Origin: an uncultured Oscillospiraceae bacterium
GTDB taxonomy: Bacteria; Bacillota; Clostridia; Oscillospirales; Oscillospiraceae
DNA length: 28,065 nt
Assembly: GCA_934589225.1 (NCBI GenBank)
Contig: CAKTNS010000038.1
Location: forward strand, 1 to 28,065
Direction: 5' to 3'
In this document: positions 1-8,407 of the stretch, piece after piece
Layout: every line of letters starts with the position of its first letter
Position numbering within the stretch: position 1 is the first letter of the stretch
Position numbers and translations under genes: made by a program
Notes under the pieces: model-generated
Told to the model about the DNA's origin: nothing
The model's input: the letters and a program-made list of their open reading frames with translations, nothing else
Databases searched by the model: none

Positions 1-54
1 AAACCGGAATATCCGGAGGCCGTTCCCTCGGTACTCCCCAAAGGAGAGATGACT

Positions 55-954
55 ATGGCTTTATTCAAGAAAAAGAACGACGGTGCGGCACTGAACTCCG
101 TTCTGGTCCGTCGTCCCATTCAGAAGTGTTTCCCCATTTTCCTGCTTCCCACCTTTATTGCCTTCTGCATCGGATTCCTTTATCCATTTGCAAAGGGCCT
201 GTTCCTTTCTTTCTGTAACTTCAAAACCACCAGCAAATGGACCTGGGCGGGCCTTGACAACTATGTAAAGGCTTTTGCGGACGAAAGCTTCCTCCATGCC
301 TTCTGGTATACGGCGGGCTTTGCCCTGGTCTCCCTGCTGATCATCAATATTCTGGCCTTTACAGTGGCGTACCTGCTGACCAAGGGCATCAAGGGTTCCA
401 ACATTTTCAGAACCGTGTTCTTCATGCCCAACCTGATCGGCGGCATCGTCCTGGGCTATATCTGGTCCATGATTTTTGACGGCATTCTGTCCCGGTATAA
501 TACTTCCATTTTGCTCAACTCCACCTACGGCTTCTGGGGCCTCATCATCCTGATGTCCTGGCAGCAGATCGGCTATATGATGATCATTTATATCGCCGGA
601 CTCCAGGCTGTTCCGGGGGATATGCTGGAAGCGGCCAAGATCGACGGTGCTTCCGAGTGGAAGACCCTGTGGGACATCATCATCCCCAACGTCATGCCTT
701 CCATCACCATCTGCACCTTCCTGACCCTGACCAACTCCTTCAAGCTCTACGACCAGAACCTGGCCCTGACCAATGGCCGCCCCTACAACGGTGCCATCCA
801 TACCACCGAAATGCTGGCCCTGAACATCGTCAACTCCAATACCCTGAAAACCAAGGGCGTTGGACAGGCCAAGGCCGTGATGTTCTTTGTTCTGGTGGCC
901 ATCATCGGTATTTTCCAGATGAAATCCACCCATGATAAGGAGGTGCAGCAGTAA
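55..954 (+). CDS. Sugar ABC transporter permease, CUT1 MalF-like
   Basis: Inner-membrane permease of a carbohydrate ABC importer. It shows about six hydrophobic segments and the cytoplasmic EAA loop (EAAKIDGASEWKTLW), which docks the ATPase. An ATG at 49 is also in frame, but the SD AAGGAG at 41-46 lies only 2 nt from it and 8 nt from the ATG at 55, so 55 is preferred. The stop overlaps the next start (TAATG), which implies translational coupling with the partner permease. The sugar-binding protein is probably upstream, outside the window. The sugar cannot be read from the permeases, and no ATPase gene is seen nearby, so a shared MsmX-type ATPase is possible (inference). Confidence 0.9.
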   Translation: MALFKKKNDGAALNSVLVRRPIQKCFPIFLLPTFIAFCIGFLYPFAKGLFLSFCNFKTTSKWTWAGLDNYVKAFADESFLHAFWYTAGFALVSLLIINILAFTVAYLLTKGIKGSNIFRTVFFMPNLIGGIVLGYIWSMIFDGILSRYNTSILLNSTYGFWGLIILMSWQQIGYMMIIYIAGLQAVPGDMLEAAKIDGASEWKTLWDIIIPNVMPSITICTFLTLTNSFKLYDQNLALTNGRPYNGAIHTTEMLALNIVNSNTLKTKGVGQAKAVMFFVLVAIIGIFQMKSTHDKEVQQ

Positions 955-1817
955 TGGCAAAGAAACCTGCTACCATCCAGGGAGAAAAGCGGGGCAAGAC
1001 CGTTCTGTCCATTGTGTTTGCAGTGGTGGCCATCGTCTACCTGCTGCCCATTTTCCTGGTACTTATGAATTCCTTCAAGGCCAATGCCTATGTCAACACC
1101 GAAACCTTTGCCCTGCCCAGTGAAGAGTCCTTCGTTGGCTTTGACAACTATATCAAGGGCATGACCTTCGGCAACTACCCCTTCGCCAAGTCTGTTGGCT
1201 ACAGCTTGTTCATCACCATTGTTTCCAGTGCCCTGATCCTGGTCTGCACTTCCATGGCGGCCTGGTACATTGCCCGGGTGGGCAGTGCCTTCTCCAAGAT
1301 CGTGTACTACCTGTGCGTGTTCTCCATGGTGGTGCCCTTCCAGATGGTCATGTTCACCCTGCCCAAGACGGCGGACACCCTGAACCTCAATACCCCCTTG
1401 ACCATTCCCATTATCTATCTGGGCTTTGGCGCGGGCCTGGCGGTATTCATGTTCTCGGGCTTTGTAAAGTCCATCCCACTGTCCATTGAGGAAGCCGCCG
1501 CCATTGACGGCTGCGGCCCCGTCAAGACCTTCTTCAGCGTGGTGCTGCCCATGATGAAGCCCACCATGATCTCCGTGGGCGTGCTGGAAATCATGTGGGT
1601 GTGGAACGACTATCTGCTTCCCTACCTGGTGCTGGACCGGAAGAAGTATATGACCATTCCCATTCACATCCAGTACCTGAAGGGCTCCTACGGCTCCGTA
1701 GACATGGGCGCCACCATGGCCCTGATCCTACTGAGCATCGTCCCTGTGATCATCTTCTACCTGTGCTGCCAGAAGTACATCATCAAAGGTGTTGCTGCCG
1801 GTGCGGTGAAGGGATAA
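954..1817 (+). CDS. Sugar ABC transporter permease, CUT1 MalG-like
   Basis: Second permease of the importer, forming a heterodimer with the preceding protein. The 287 aa product has a single N-terminal transmembrane (TM) segment followed by a five-TM core. Its EAA motif (EEAAAIDGCGPVKTFF) precedes a VVLPMMKP segment, as in MalG/UgpE proteins. Its ATG shares one base with the upstream stop codon. A strong intrinsic terminator follows 14 nt after the stop, so this is the last gene of the operon. The family assignment is firm; the substrate is unknown. Confidence 0.9.
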   Translation: MAKKPATIQGEKRGKTVLSIVFAVVAIVYLLPIFLVLMNSFKANAYVNTETFALPSEESFVGFDNYIKGMTFGNYPFAKSVGYSLFITIVSSALILVCTSMAAWYIARVGSAFSKIVYYLCVFSMVVPFQMVMFTLPKTADTLNLNTPLTIPIIYLGFGAGLAVFMFSGFVKSIPLSIEEAAAIDGCGPVKTFFSVVLPMMKPTMISVGVLEIMWVWNDYLLPYLVLDRKKYMTIPIHIQYLKGSYGSVDMGATMALILLSIVPVIIFYLCCQKYIIKGVAAGAVKG

Positions 1818-1830
1818 AAAATCAATATAA

Positions 1831-1862
1831 AAACCGACGACCGTTCTGGCCGTCGGTTTTTT
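1831..1862 (+). terminator. Intrinsic terminator of sugar transporter operon
   Basis: The arms AACCGACG and CGTCGGTT, with inner pairing CC/GG, close a short loop and are followed by a run of T. It lies just after the MalG-like permease stop. Confidence 0.88.
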
Positions 1863-1889
1863 GCGGAGATCCTACGTGTAGAAAGAGAA

Positions 1890-1908
1890 CCACCCGCATA
1901 GCGGGTGG
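1890..1908 (-). terminator. Hairpin 3' of the YdcF-family gene
   Basis: A perfect 8-bp stem, CCACCCGC/GCGGGTGG, with the 3-nt loop ATA lies about 14 nt beyond the stop at 1922. On the minus strand the tail is only moderately T-rich (TTCTCTTTC), so termination is likely but not certain. Confidence 0.6.
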
Positions 1909-1921
1909 CTCGGAAAAAGTT

Positions 1922-2572
1922 CTACTTTGCCAGCTGCCCGGTGTAGCCCAGGTCTACGAGGCCCCGGAAGGCTTCCCAGACGGGCTCCGGGATCTCCTGG
2001 GGGATCTGGTAGCCCTTTTTGGCGTAGAGGTCCACCCGCTGGAAATCTCCCGCGATCATTTCCAGGGTGTCGTGAATGCTGCGGCCCCGGCGCTCATTGG
2101 CGGTCAGGTACTCCTCCATGGTCTGCCGGTAGGAGGTCACGGAGAAGGGCATCTGGGGCCAGTAGTTTTTCCAGGCGGCGTAGATGCGCCGCTCCATATA
2201 GGGCTTGTGGACACCCAAGACCGAGGAGACCGTCAGGCCCTTTTCTGCCAGAAGGTCCCGGGTAAAGGCGATGTTTTCAGCGGTGTTGGTGGACTTGGTC
2301 TCAAGCAGCAGGGCGCTTTCCGGCACCCCTTCTTCCAAGGCGATTCGGCCGAAGCGTTCCGCCTCGCTTTCCGTCCACATGCCGGCGGTGTTCCGACCCA
2401 GGCCGCCGGTGAAGAGCACCCAGGGGGCGAAGCCCTCCCGGTAGAGCTGGGCGCACCTAATGGGGATGTCCTCATTGTAGCAGCCGAAGCCTACGATGCA
2501 GCCTGCCTTTTTTGGCGGCATATCCATGCGCATATAGTCCCAGAGCACCTGGGCGTAGGAAAAAGCATCCAT
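1922..2572 (-). CDS. YdcF/SanA/ElyC-family (DUF218) protein
   Basis: A protein of about 216 aa with the DUF218 fold signature: GxG near residues 28-30, FTGGLG at 54-59, a conserved acidic region around E68-E70 and ETKSTNTAEN at 91-100, then KPYMERR. Family members (SanA, ElyC, YdcF) are linked to envelope functions, but the reaction is not settled. Unlike SanA there is no N-terminal membrane anchor, so a cytosolic location is expected. The frame is open further upstream, but the ATG at 2572 is preceded by AAAGGA at a good distance. The upstream extension would overlap the divergent promoters and is rejected. The precise substrate is unknown. Confidence 0.82.
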   Translation of the reverse strand: MDAFSYAQVLWDYMRMDMPPKKAGCIVGFGCYNEDIPIRCAQLYREGFAPWVLFTGGLGRNTAGMWTESEAERFGRIALEEGVPESALLLETKSTNTAENIAFTRDLLAEKGLTVSSVLGVHKPYMERRIYAAWKNYWPQMPFSVTSYRQTMEEYLTANERRGRSIHDTLEMIAGDFQRVDLYAKKGYQIPQEIPEPVWEAFRGLVDLGYTGQLAK

Positions 2573-2621
2573 CGTTCTATTCCTTTCCAAAACCGGGGGC
2601 TTGGCCCCTCCCTTTTTGTCC

Positions 2622-2650
2622 ATCATACCATTTTTGCATCTAAAAAGCAA
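2622..2650 (-). promoter_or_regulatory. Promoter of the YdcF-family gene
   Basis: Read on the minus strand: TTGCTT (2645-2650), 17-nt spacer, TATGAT (2622-2627). It is a reasonable sigma-A match placed about 50 nt before the chosen start. Confidence 0.6.
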
Positions 2651-2655
2651 TCGCC

Positions 2656-2684
2656 TTGACGAAATCCCGGGAATGCGATAAAAT
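2656..2684 (+). promoter_or_regulatory. Promoter of the glycosyltransferase cassette
   Basis: TTGACG (2656-2661), 17-nt spacer, TAAAAT (2679-2684), located 35 nt before the GT2 start and divergent from the YdcF promoter. The TTG at 2656 opens a longer reading frame but is part of the -35 box, so the longer protein is not expected. Confidence 0.7.
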
Positions 2685-2718
2685 GGGTTCAAAAGAAGGA
2701 TACCTGGGAGGATCAGCC

Positions 2719-3606
2719 ATGGAAAAAATCGCCGCGGTGGTGGTGACCTACAACCGCCTGGAATTATTAAAACAATGCGTGGAAAAGCTCCGGGGGCAAA
2801 CTGTGCCCTGCCAGATCGTGCTGGTGGACAATGCCAGTACCGATGGCACCGGGGAGTGGGCAAGGAGCCAAAAGGATTTGGAGTATCAGAACACCGGGAA
2901 AAACCTGGGCGGTGCTGGAGGCTTCCATTATGGCATGAAATGGGCCGTGGAGCAGGGGTATGAATACCTGTGGATCATGGATGACGACACCCTGCCGGAG
3001 CCTGATGCTCTGGAGGCCCTGGTGGCAGCGGACCGGCATTTAGAAGGGAATTACGGCTGGCTCAGCAGCGCGGCCCTGTGGACCGACGGCCAGGGCTGCG
3101 TCATGAACCGGCAGCTCTGGGCCAAGCGGTATGCCACCTTCGAAGCCCATCTGGCGGAGGGGCTGGTAGAAGCGAGGCAAGCCTCCTTCGTGTCCCTGTT
3201 TTTGCGGGCGGAAACCGTCCGGCAGGTGGGGCTCCCCATTTCCGAGTTCTTCATCTGGGGGGACGATGCGGAGTATACCCGCCGCATCCAGCGGCTTTCT
3301 CCCTGCTTTGTGGCGGGAAAGAGCCGGGTGGTCCATGCCATGAAGGAGAATTCCGGCATTGGGGTGGAAAAAGACCAGCCCGGCCGCATCGGCCGGTATT
3401 GGTATGCCTTCCGGAATGAAGCGTATCTGTACCGGCAGGAGGGCTTCCGGGGGGTGTGTTATTACATCTTCAATTGTCTCCGGGCCATGGCCCGGGTGCT
3501 GGTGAAGGCCAAAGACCACCGGGGAAAGCGGCTGGGGGTCATTCTGAAGGGCATGTGGTCCGGGCTGTTTTTCCGGCCCAAGGTCCGGTTCTGCGGGGAG
3601 AAATAA
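2719..3606 (+). CDS. GT2 family glycosyltransferase (GlfT2/rhamnosyltransferase-like)
   Basis: A 295 aa cytosolic-face glycosyltransferase of the GT-A fold. Visible motifs are VVVTYNR at residues 7-13, LVDNASTDGT, NLGGAGGF at 62-69, the metal-binding DDD at 88-90, and the probable catalytic-base region WGDDAEY at 180-186. The NxGGAGGF plus WGDD combination is typical of galactofuranosyl- and rhamnosyltransferases that use nucleotide sugars to build surface polysaccharide. The ATG at 2719 has GGGAGG 7 nt upstream. It is the first gene of a cassette with a polytopic glycosyltransferase and a secreted SLH protein. Donor and acceptor sugars are not readable from the sequence. Confidence 0.88.
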   Translation: MEKIAAVVVTYNRLELLKQCVEKLRGQTVPCQIVLVDNASTDGTGEWARSQKDLEYQNTGKNLGGAGGFHYGMKWAVEQGYEYLWIMDDDTLPEPDALEALVAADRHLEGNYGWLSSAALWTDGQGCVMNRQLWAKRYATFEAHLAEGLVEARQASFVSLFLRAETVRQVGLPISEFFIWGDDAEYTRRIQRLSPCFVAGKSRVVHAMKENSGIGVEKDQPGRIGRYWYAFRNEAYLYRQEGFRGVCYYIFNCLRAMARVLVKAKDHRGKRLGVILKGMWSGLFFRPKVRFCGEK

Positions 3607-3609
3607 GCC

Positions 3610-5136
3610 ATGGAGGAAAAGAAAAGTCTGTGGCTCCGGATTCTGGAGCCGGTGGTTCTGGGGCTGGGGGCCCTGGGGTTCCTTCTGGTGTGCTCGTTGT
3701 CCACAACACCCCTGCTGTCTTTTGAGGTAGGCCAGGACGTGGCCTTTTTCCGGCTGGTGGGCCAGGGCATGACCCAGGGGCTGCTGCCTTACCGGGACTT
3801 TTTCGACATGAAGGGGCCGTACCTCTTCTGGATGGAGTATCTGGGCCAGCGGCTGCTTTTCGGGCGGCTGGGGGTATTCCTGGTGCAGTGGGTGTGCCTG
3901 ACGGTGAGCCTGGTCTTTGCCAAAAAGTGCCTGGATGCGGCCTTTCCGGAAAAGGGCTGCCCGCTGCTTTTGGGGCTTCTCATGCTTCTGCCCTGCGCCG
4001 TGGTATTAAGCTATACCATGCAGGGGGGCGGCCTGACGGAGGAGCTGAGTCTGCCTTTTCTCATGCCCTGTCTGTATCTGTGCCTGCGCTATCTCCGGGG
4101 CACCCGGCTCCCTAGCCCTGAAAATCAGGACCACCCGCCCCTGTGGGGCTTCCTCTACGGCATGGTTTTCGGCATCATGGTCCTGATCCGCATCACCAAC
4201 GCCGCCCTCCTGGGGGCCATTTTGCTGACGGTGACGGTGAACCTTTTCCTCTGGAAGCGGTTCCGGAATTTCTTTGCCAATGGGGCCGCCTTCCTGCTGG
4301 GGGCTCTGGTGGGGGTGCTGCCGGGGCTCCTGTGGGCCTGGTGGCGGGGCATCCTGGGGGAAATGCTGAACCAGGTGTTTCTCTTCGGCTTCCGCTATTC
4401 CGGGGAAGCAGGGCTCACCCAGAAGCTGATAAGCCTTCTGAACCTGTGGCCCTGCCTCTTTACGGGGCTGCTGCCATTGATCGTCCTGATGATCTACCGG
4501 GTCAGGGACTGGAAAAGCTGGGTATTTACGCTTTCTTCCCTGGCAACGCTGCTGCTGGCGGCGGCCATGGGCAACGGCTATGCCCATTATTTTGTGCTGT
4601 CCCTGCCTCTGACGGTCTACGGGGCCTACCTTCTGGCTGACCAGACCCGGAAGCGTTTTCGCCGCAGGGCCGGGGACCGGGTGGTGTGCCTGGTGCTGTC
4701 GCTCTTGCTGCTGCTGGGCACCCTGGGGGCCCAGTGGCCCCTGCTGTACCCCAAGGCCATTGTGGAGATCCGCTACGCCATGTACTGCGCGCTGACCCAT
4801 CAGGAGGACCGCCGGGAATCTGAGGGGGTCAAGGCCCTGGTTTCTCAGGTGCCGGAGGGGAAGGATGTGTATATTTATGGCTTCCCCTCCTGCTCCCGGC
4901 TGTACCTGCTGTCCGACCGGATGCCGCCCATCCGATACTGCGACTGGCAGGAGCACTACATTGCCCTGGCGCCGGAGATCGGAGCGGCCATAGAAGCGTA
5001 CCTTAGGATCGGCAGCTACGTCCTGACCCCCGAGAAGGGGATCGCCCCCCGGGAGATCCGGGAGCTGCTGCAAAAGGACTATGAGATCCTGGACACCCGG
5101 GAGGAAATGACCCTCTGGGGAAGAAAAGCTGAATAA
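3610..5136 (+). CDS. Polytopic membrane glycosyltransferase, GT39/ArnT-like
   Basis: A 508 aa protein with an N-terminal TM segment and about ten or more further hydrophobic segments, ending in a soluble domain of roughly 120 residues. Soon after TM1 comes an acidic segment GQDVAFF and then PYRDFFDMKGP. This resembles the first extracytoplasmic loop of GT-C enzymes of the GT39/ArnT/RgtB type, where acidic residues act in catalysis with a lipid-phosphate sugar donor. It begins 3 nt after the GT2 stop, with its SD (GGGGAG) inside that gene, so the two are co-translated. The likely role is transfer of a lipid-linked sugar outside the membrane. The exact family and substrate are uncertain. Confidence 0.75.
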   Translation: MEEKKSLWLRILEPVVLGLGALGFLLVCSLSTTPLLSFEVGQDVAFFRLVGQGMTQGLLPYRDFFDMKGPYLFWMEYLGQRLLFGRLGVFLVQWVCLTVSLVFAKKCLDAAFPEKGCPLLLGLLMLLPCAVVLSYTMQGGGLTEELSLPFLMPCLYLCLRYLRGTRLPSPENQDHPPLWGFLYGMVFGIMVLIRITNAALLGAILLTVTVNLFLWKRFRNFFANGAAFLLGALVGVLPGLLWAWWRGILGEMLNQVFLFGFRYSGEAGLTQKLISLLNLWPCLFTGLLPLIVLMIYRVRDWKSWVFTLSSLATLLLAAAMGNGYAHYFVLSLPLTVYGAYLLADQTRKRFRRRAGDRVVCLVLSLLLLLGTLGAQWPLLYPKAIVEIRYAMYCALTHQEDRRESEGVKALVSQVPEGKDVYIYGFPSCSRLYLLSDRMPPIRYCDWQEHYIALAPEIGAAIEAYLRIGSYVLTPEKGIAPREIRELLQKDYEILDTREEMTLWGRKAE

Positions 5137-5160
5137 TCCTGCCAGAACTGGCAAACACTA

Positions 5161-5189
5161 CCTCCGGAAATTCAATTTCTGGAGGTTTT
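5161..5189 (+). promoter_or_regulatory. Hairpin burying the SD of the SLH gene
   Basis: CCTCCGGAAATT is followed one base later by AATTTCTGGAGG, a near-perfect palindrome with one G-U pair, then TTTT. The 3' arm contains GGAGG (5181-5185), the only SD for the ATG at 5193. It could act as a partial terminator and/or a translational gate. Confidence 0.6.
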
Positions 5190-5192
5190 GTT

Positions 5193-6290
5193 ATGAAACT
5201 GCGTATTTGTTTGTGCTGCCTGCTGCTGCTGGCTCTGCCCATGAGCGCCATGGCGGCGGAGGTGGAAAGCGGCGGCGTTTACTGCTTTTCCCAGGAAGAT
5301 TTCGGGGAAGATACCTCCGTATTCCTGCGGCAGGTGCCGGAAAACGGCACCCTGACCCTGGGAACACGCCGCCTTCGTGCCGGGGATGCCCTGACGGAAG
5401 AACAGCTCTCCCGGCTCCGGTTCACCCCCCACAGAACGGAAGAGGACGGTGGGGCCAGCGTGGGCTATCTGCCGGTAAAAAACGGCAGCCTGGAGCCGGA
5501 GGCCACCCTGACCATTGGCATCCGGGGGAAAGAAAACAAGGTCCCCGTGGCGGAGGATTCCGCAGTGGAGACCTATCGGAATTTGCCGACCGAGGGAGTC
5601 TTCCGGGCCAAAGACCCGGAAGGGGAGGCCCTGACCTTCGCCATTGTCCGCCAGCCCCGGCGGGGCACCGTGACCGTTGCGGAGGGGGGCTTCACCTATA
5701 CGCCCTCTAAAAACAAGGTGGGGGTGGATTCCTTCACCTATACCGCCACTGACCCCCAGGGCAAGGTTTCCCGGGAAGCAACCGTCACCGTGACCATTCT
5801 AAAGCCTACCAATGCCCCAAGCTATGAGGACACCGCAGACACCTCCTGCCGGTTTACGGCGGAATGGATGCGCTCCACCGGCATCTTCGCCGGGGAGACC
5901 CTGGCGGGCAGCGCCTACTTTGGGCCGGAGAAGCAAGTGAACCGGGGAGAGTTTTTAACAATGGTTGTGAAAACCTTGTCCATCCCCGTGGAGCAGCAGG
6001 TACCGGCGGAAATCCGGACCAATCTGCCCCAGTGGCTCCGTCCCTATGCCGCGGCGGCACTCCGGTCAGGCCTCACCGCCGGAACGGTGTGGCAGGGGGA
6101 TTTTGATCCCTTGGCCCCGGTTTCCACCCAGGAGGCCGCCGCCCTGCTGTGCGCCTGTCTGGACCTGGAGGGAGAGGATGGGGTGAAGCTGCTGACGGAG
6201 GCGGCTTTCCCCATGCCGGAAGAAGGCACCCTCACCCGGGAGACGGCGGCAAATCTCCTTTATAAGCTCCATCAGGCGGCAAAGGTATAA
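5193..6290 (+). CDS. Secreted Ig/cadherin-like protein with SLH-type C-terminus
   Basis: A 365 aa exported protein. Residues 1-22 form a signal peptide (hydrophobic core, cleavage near AMAAE). Residues 23-110 hold a degenerate all-beta repeat (ENGTLTLGTRRL, LRFTP). Residues about 112-205 form a bacterial Ig/cadherin-like domain with the AKDPEGEALTFAI, TYTPSKNKVGVDSFTYTATDPQGK pattern. Residues 215-365 resemble degenerate S-layer-homology repeats (GIFAG, VNRGEFLTMVV, SGLTAG, TRETAANLLYKL) that usually bind pyruvylated wall polysaccharide. It follows two glycosyltransferases, which suggests display on the polymer they help make (inference). It has no visible enzymatic domain. Confidence 0.8.
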   Translation: MKLRICLCCLLLLALPMSAMAAEVESGGVYCFSQEDFGEDTSVFLRQVPENGTLTLGTRRLRAGDALTEEQLSRLRFTPHRTEEDGGASVGYLPVKNGSLEPEATLTIGIRGKENKVPVAEDSAVETYRNLPTEGVFRAKDPEGEALTFAIVRQPRRGTVTVAEGGFTYTPSKNKVGVDSFTYTATDPQGKVSREATVTVTILKPTNAPSYEDTADTSCRFTAEWMRSTGIFAGETLAGSAYFGPEKQVNRGEFLTMVVKTLSIPVEQQVPAEIRTNLPQWLRPYAAAALRSGLTAGTVWQGDFDPLAPVSTQEAAALLCACLDLEGEDGVKLLTEAAFPMPEEGTLTRETAANLLYKLHQAAKV

Positions 6291-6293
6291 AAA

Positions 6294-6321
6294 TTGGCAC
6301 CGTGAAGGTTCACGGTGCCAA
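6294..6321 (-). terminator. Bidirectional terminator, SLH gene / purine transport operon
   Basis: A perfect 13-bp inverted repeat (TTGGCACCGTGAA and its complement) has a minimal GG centre. On the minus strand it is followed by TTTTTAT, a good terminator tail for the five-gene purine operon. The plus-strand tail (ATGTTT) is weaker. Confidence 0.85.
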
Positions 6322-6325
6322 ATGT

Positions 6326-7309
6326 TTACCTGTCTTCCCGGAAGTAGGGGATGCCCAGGCTTTCAGGGGGCTGGTTCTCCCGCTTGTTGCGCATGGAGCT
6401 CAGAACCAGGACGATGATGGTGACGATGTAGGGAAGCATTTTGTACAGCTCCTTTACCGCAAGGTTCGTGCCCGTGGGCAGGAACAGGTAGAGGATGTAC
6501 AATCCGCCAAAGAGAATGGAGCTGAAAATACCCACGTTGGGCCGCCAGATGGTGAAGATCACCAGGGCGATGGCAAGCCAGCCACGGTCACCGAAGGCAT
6601 TGTTGGACCAGACACCGCAGGCGTAGTCCATGACGTAGTACAATCCGCCCAGGCCCGCGATCATGCTGCCGATGCAGGTGGCCTTGTACTTGTAGCGGGA
6701 AATGTCGATGCCCGCGGCATCGGCGGTGGCGGGGCTTTCGCCCACGGCCCGGAGCTGCAAGCCCACCCGGGTCTTTTTCAGCACATAGGAAGTGACCAGG
6801 GCAATGATGATGGCGGTGTAAGCCAGGAAGCCGTAGCTCAGGAACAGCTTTCCGAAAACCCCGGTCTTCTCCGCAAAGGGCAGGGCCTTGCGGAAATACT
6901 CGGAGGTGGCGGACAGGGCAATGGAGGGCACTTCCGCATTGGTAAGTTTTATGAGGGAGCCGCCGAAGAAGTTGCCGAAGCCCACGCCGAAGGTGGTCAT
7001 GGCCAGACCCGTCACGTTCTGGTTGGCCCGGAGGGTCACGGTGAGGAAGCAGTAGAGAAGACCCATCAGCAGGGAACCGGCCAGAGAGCACAGCAGGGGG
7101 ATCAGCACCGCCAGGAAGGGCACCATCTGGCCGCTTTGCTCATAGAAGAAGGCCCCGATGACCCCGCAGATGCCGCCGACGTACATCACGCCGGGGATGC
7201 CCAGGTTCAGGTTGCCGGATTTTTCCGTCAGGGTCTCGCCGGTGGCACCGAAGAGAAGGGGAATGCCCTGCATGACCGCTCTGGGGAAAAAGGAAACAAA
7301 ATCAAACAT
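6326..7309 (-). CDS. Nucleoside-type ABC transporter permease (NupQ/BmpD-like)
   Basis: A 327 aa polytopic permease of the branched-chain/ribose/purine-nucleoside group, with GLAMTTFGVGFGNFFGG and GESPATADAAGIDISRYK. The latter is the cytoplasmic coupling loop typical of the BMP (PnrE/NupQ) importers. It is the last gene of the operon. Its ATG directly follows the stop of the other permease (TAAATG), with AAGGAG 9 nt upstream inside that gene. It forms the membrane channel with the neighbouring permease. The operon leader and Xpt gene support purine nucleosides as substrate (inference). Confidence 0.88.
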   Translation of the reverse strand: MFDFVSFFPRAVMQGIPLLFGATGETLTEKSGNLNLGIPGVMYVGGICGVIGAFFYEQSGQMVPFLAVLIPLLCSLAGSLLMGLLYCFLTVTLRANQNVTGLAMTTFGVGFGNFFGGSLIKLTNAEVPSIALSATSEYFRKALPFAEKTGVFGKLFLSYGFLAYTAIIIALVTSYVLKKTRVGLQLRAVGESPATADAAGIDISRYKYKATCIGSMIAGLGGLYYVMDYACGVWSNNAFGDRGWLAIALVIFTIWRPNVGIFSSILFGGLYILYLFLPTGTNLAVKELYKMLPYIVTIIVLVLSSMRNKRENQPPESLGIPYFREDR

Positions 7310-8407
7310 TTAGGCTTGCTCCTTCCTGGTGTTTTTGAGGAAATTCAGCTTGTAGCTGATAAAGAACTCACTGCCGATGATGAAGAACAGGATGATGCCC
7401 GTGAGAATATCGCTGAAGGAGTGGTTCAGGGCGTAGATGGTGGAAATCTCCTGGGCACCCCGGTCCAGGAATACCAGCAGGAAGCTGGTGAAAATCATGG
7501 AGAAGGGGTTGAACTTGGCAAGCCAGGCAACCATGACGGCGGTAAAGCCCCGGCCTCCGGAAATAGAGGTGGTGATGGTGTGGGCCGTGCCGCCCACAAG
7601 CAGCAGACCTGCCAGACCGCAGATGCCGCCGGAGATCATCATGGTCCGGACGATGACCTTGCCCACGGGGATGCCCACATACCGGGCGGTGCGCTCGCTT
7701 TCGCCCACCACGGCGATCTCATAGCCCTGCTTGGAGCGGGTGAGGTAGAAGTACATCATCACCGTCAGCACCCCGGCCACCAGAATGTTCAGAAGGTACT
7801 TATAGCTGCCGATCTGGGGCAGCCAACCGGCCTGGGTGGCCTGGTTGATGATGCCGATTTTACCGGCCCCCTTGGGGACCTCCCAGAGGATGACGTAGTA
7901 GGCAACCAGCTGGGTTGCCACATAGTTCATCATCAGGGTGAAGAGGGTCTCGTTGGTGTTCCACCGGGCCTTGCAGATGGCGGGGATGGCACCCCATACG
8001 GCACCTGCTGCCACAGAGGAGAGAATCATCAGAAGAATCAATGCCCAGTTGGGGAGCTTGTCCCCCAGCAGAATCATGCAGGCCGCGGTGGCAAGGCCGC
8101 CAATGAGGATCTGGCCCTCGCCGCCCACGTTCCAGAAGCGCATCTTAAAGGCCGGGGTCACCGCCAGAGATACCACCAGCAGAATCGCCAGATTCTGGCC
8201 CAAGATCCACATTTTCCGCTTGGTGCCGAAGGCACCGTCAAACATGGTCTTGTAAACCGCCAGAGGGTTCTGGCCTGTGAGGCCCGCGGTGACAACGCCG
8301 CAGACCACGGCAGCCAGCAAAATGGCCGCCCCGCGGATGGCCCAGGTCTTGTACCAGGGCAGATTGTCCCGCTTGGAAATGTGCAGGACGGAAGATCGTT
8401 TAGCCAT
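7310..8407 (-). CDS. Nucleoside-type ABC transporter permease (NupP/BmpC-like)
   Basis: A 365 aa polytopic permease and partner of the following permease. It begins with a basic cytoplasmic tail, then a long first TM segment (GAAILLAAVVCGVVTAGL). It carries MRFWNVGGEGQILIGG, a hallmark of this permease subfamily, and the coupling loop GESERTARYVGIPVGK. The start overlaps the ATPase gene by 8 nt. Gene order ATPase, larger permease, smaller permease matches PnrC-D-E/NupO-P-Q loci. Substrate specificity is inferred only from context. Confidence 0.88.
   Translation of the reverse strand: MAKRSSVLHISKRDNLPWYKTWAIRGAAILLAAVVCGVVTAGLTGQNPLAVYKTMFDGAFGTKRKMWILGQNLAILLVVSLAVTPAFKMRFWNVGGEGQILIGGLATAACMILLGDKLPNWALILLMILSSVAAGAVWGAIPAICKARWNTNETLFTLMMNYVATQLVAYYVILWEVPKGAGKIGIINQATQAGWLPQIGSYKYLLNILVAGVLTVMMYFYLTRSKQGYEIAVVGESERTARYVGIPVGKVIVRTMMISGGICGLAGLLLVGGTAHTITTSISGGRGFTAVMVAWLAKFNPFSMIFTSFLLVFLDRGAQEISTIYALNHSFSDILTGIILFFIIGSEFFISYKLNFLKNTRKEQA

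Noticed and set aside
2573..2863. Upstream extension of the YdcF-family frame
   Set aside because: Would cross both divergent promoters and overlap the GT2 gene; the ATG at 2572 has its own SD.
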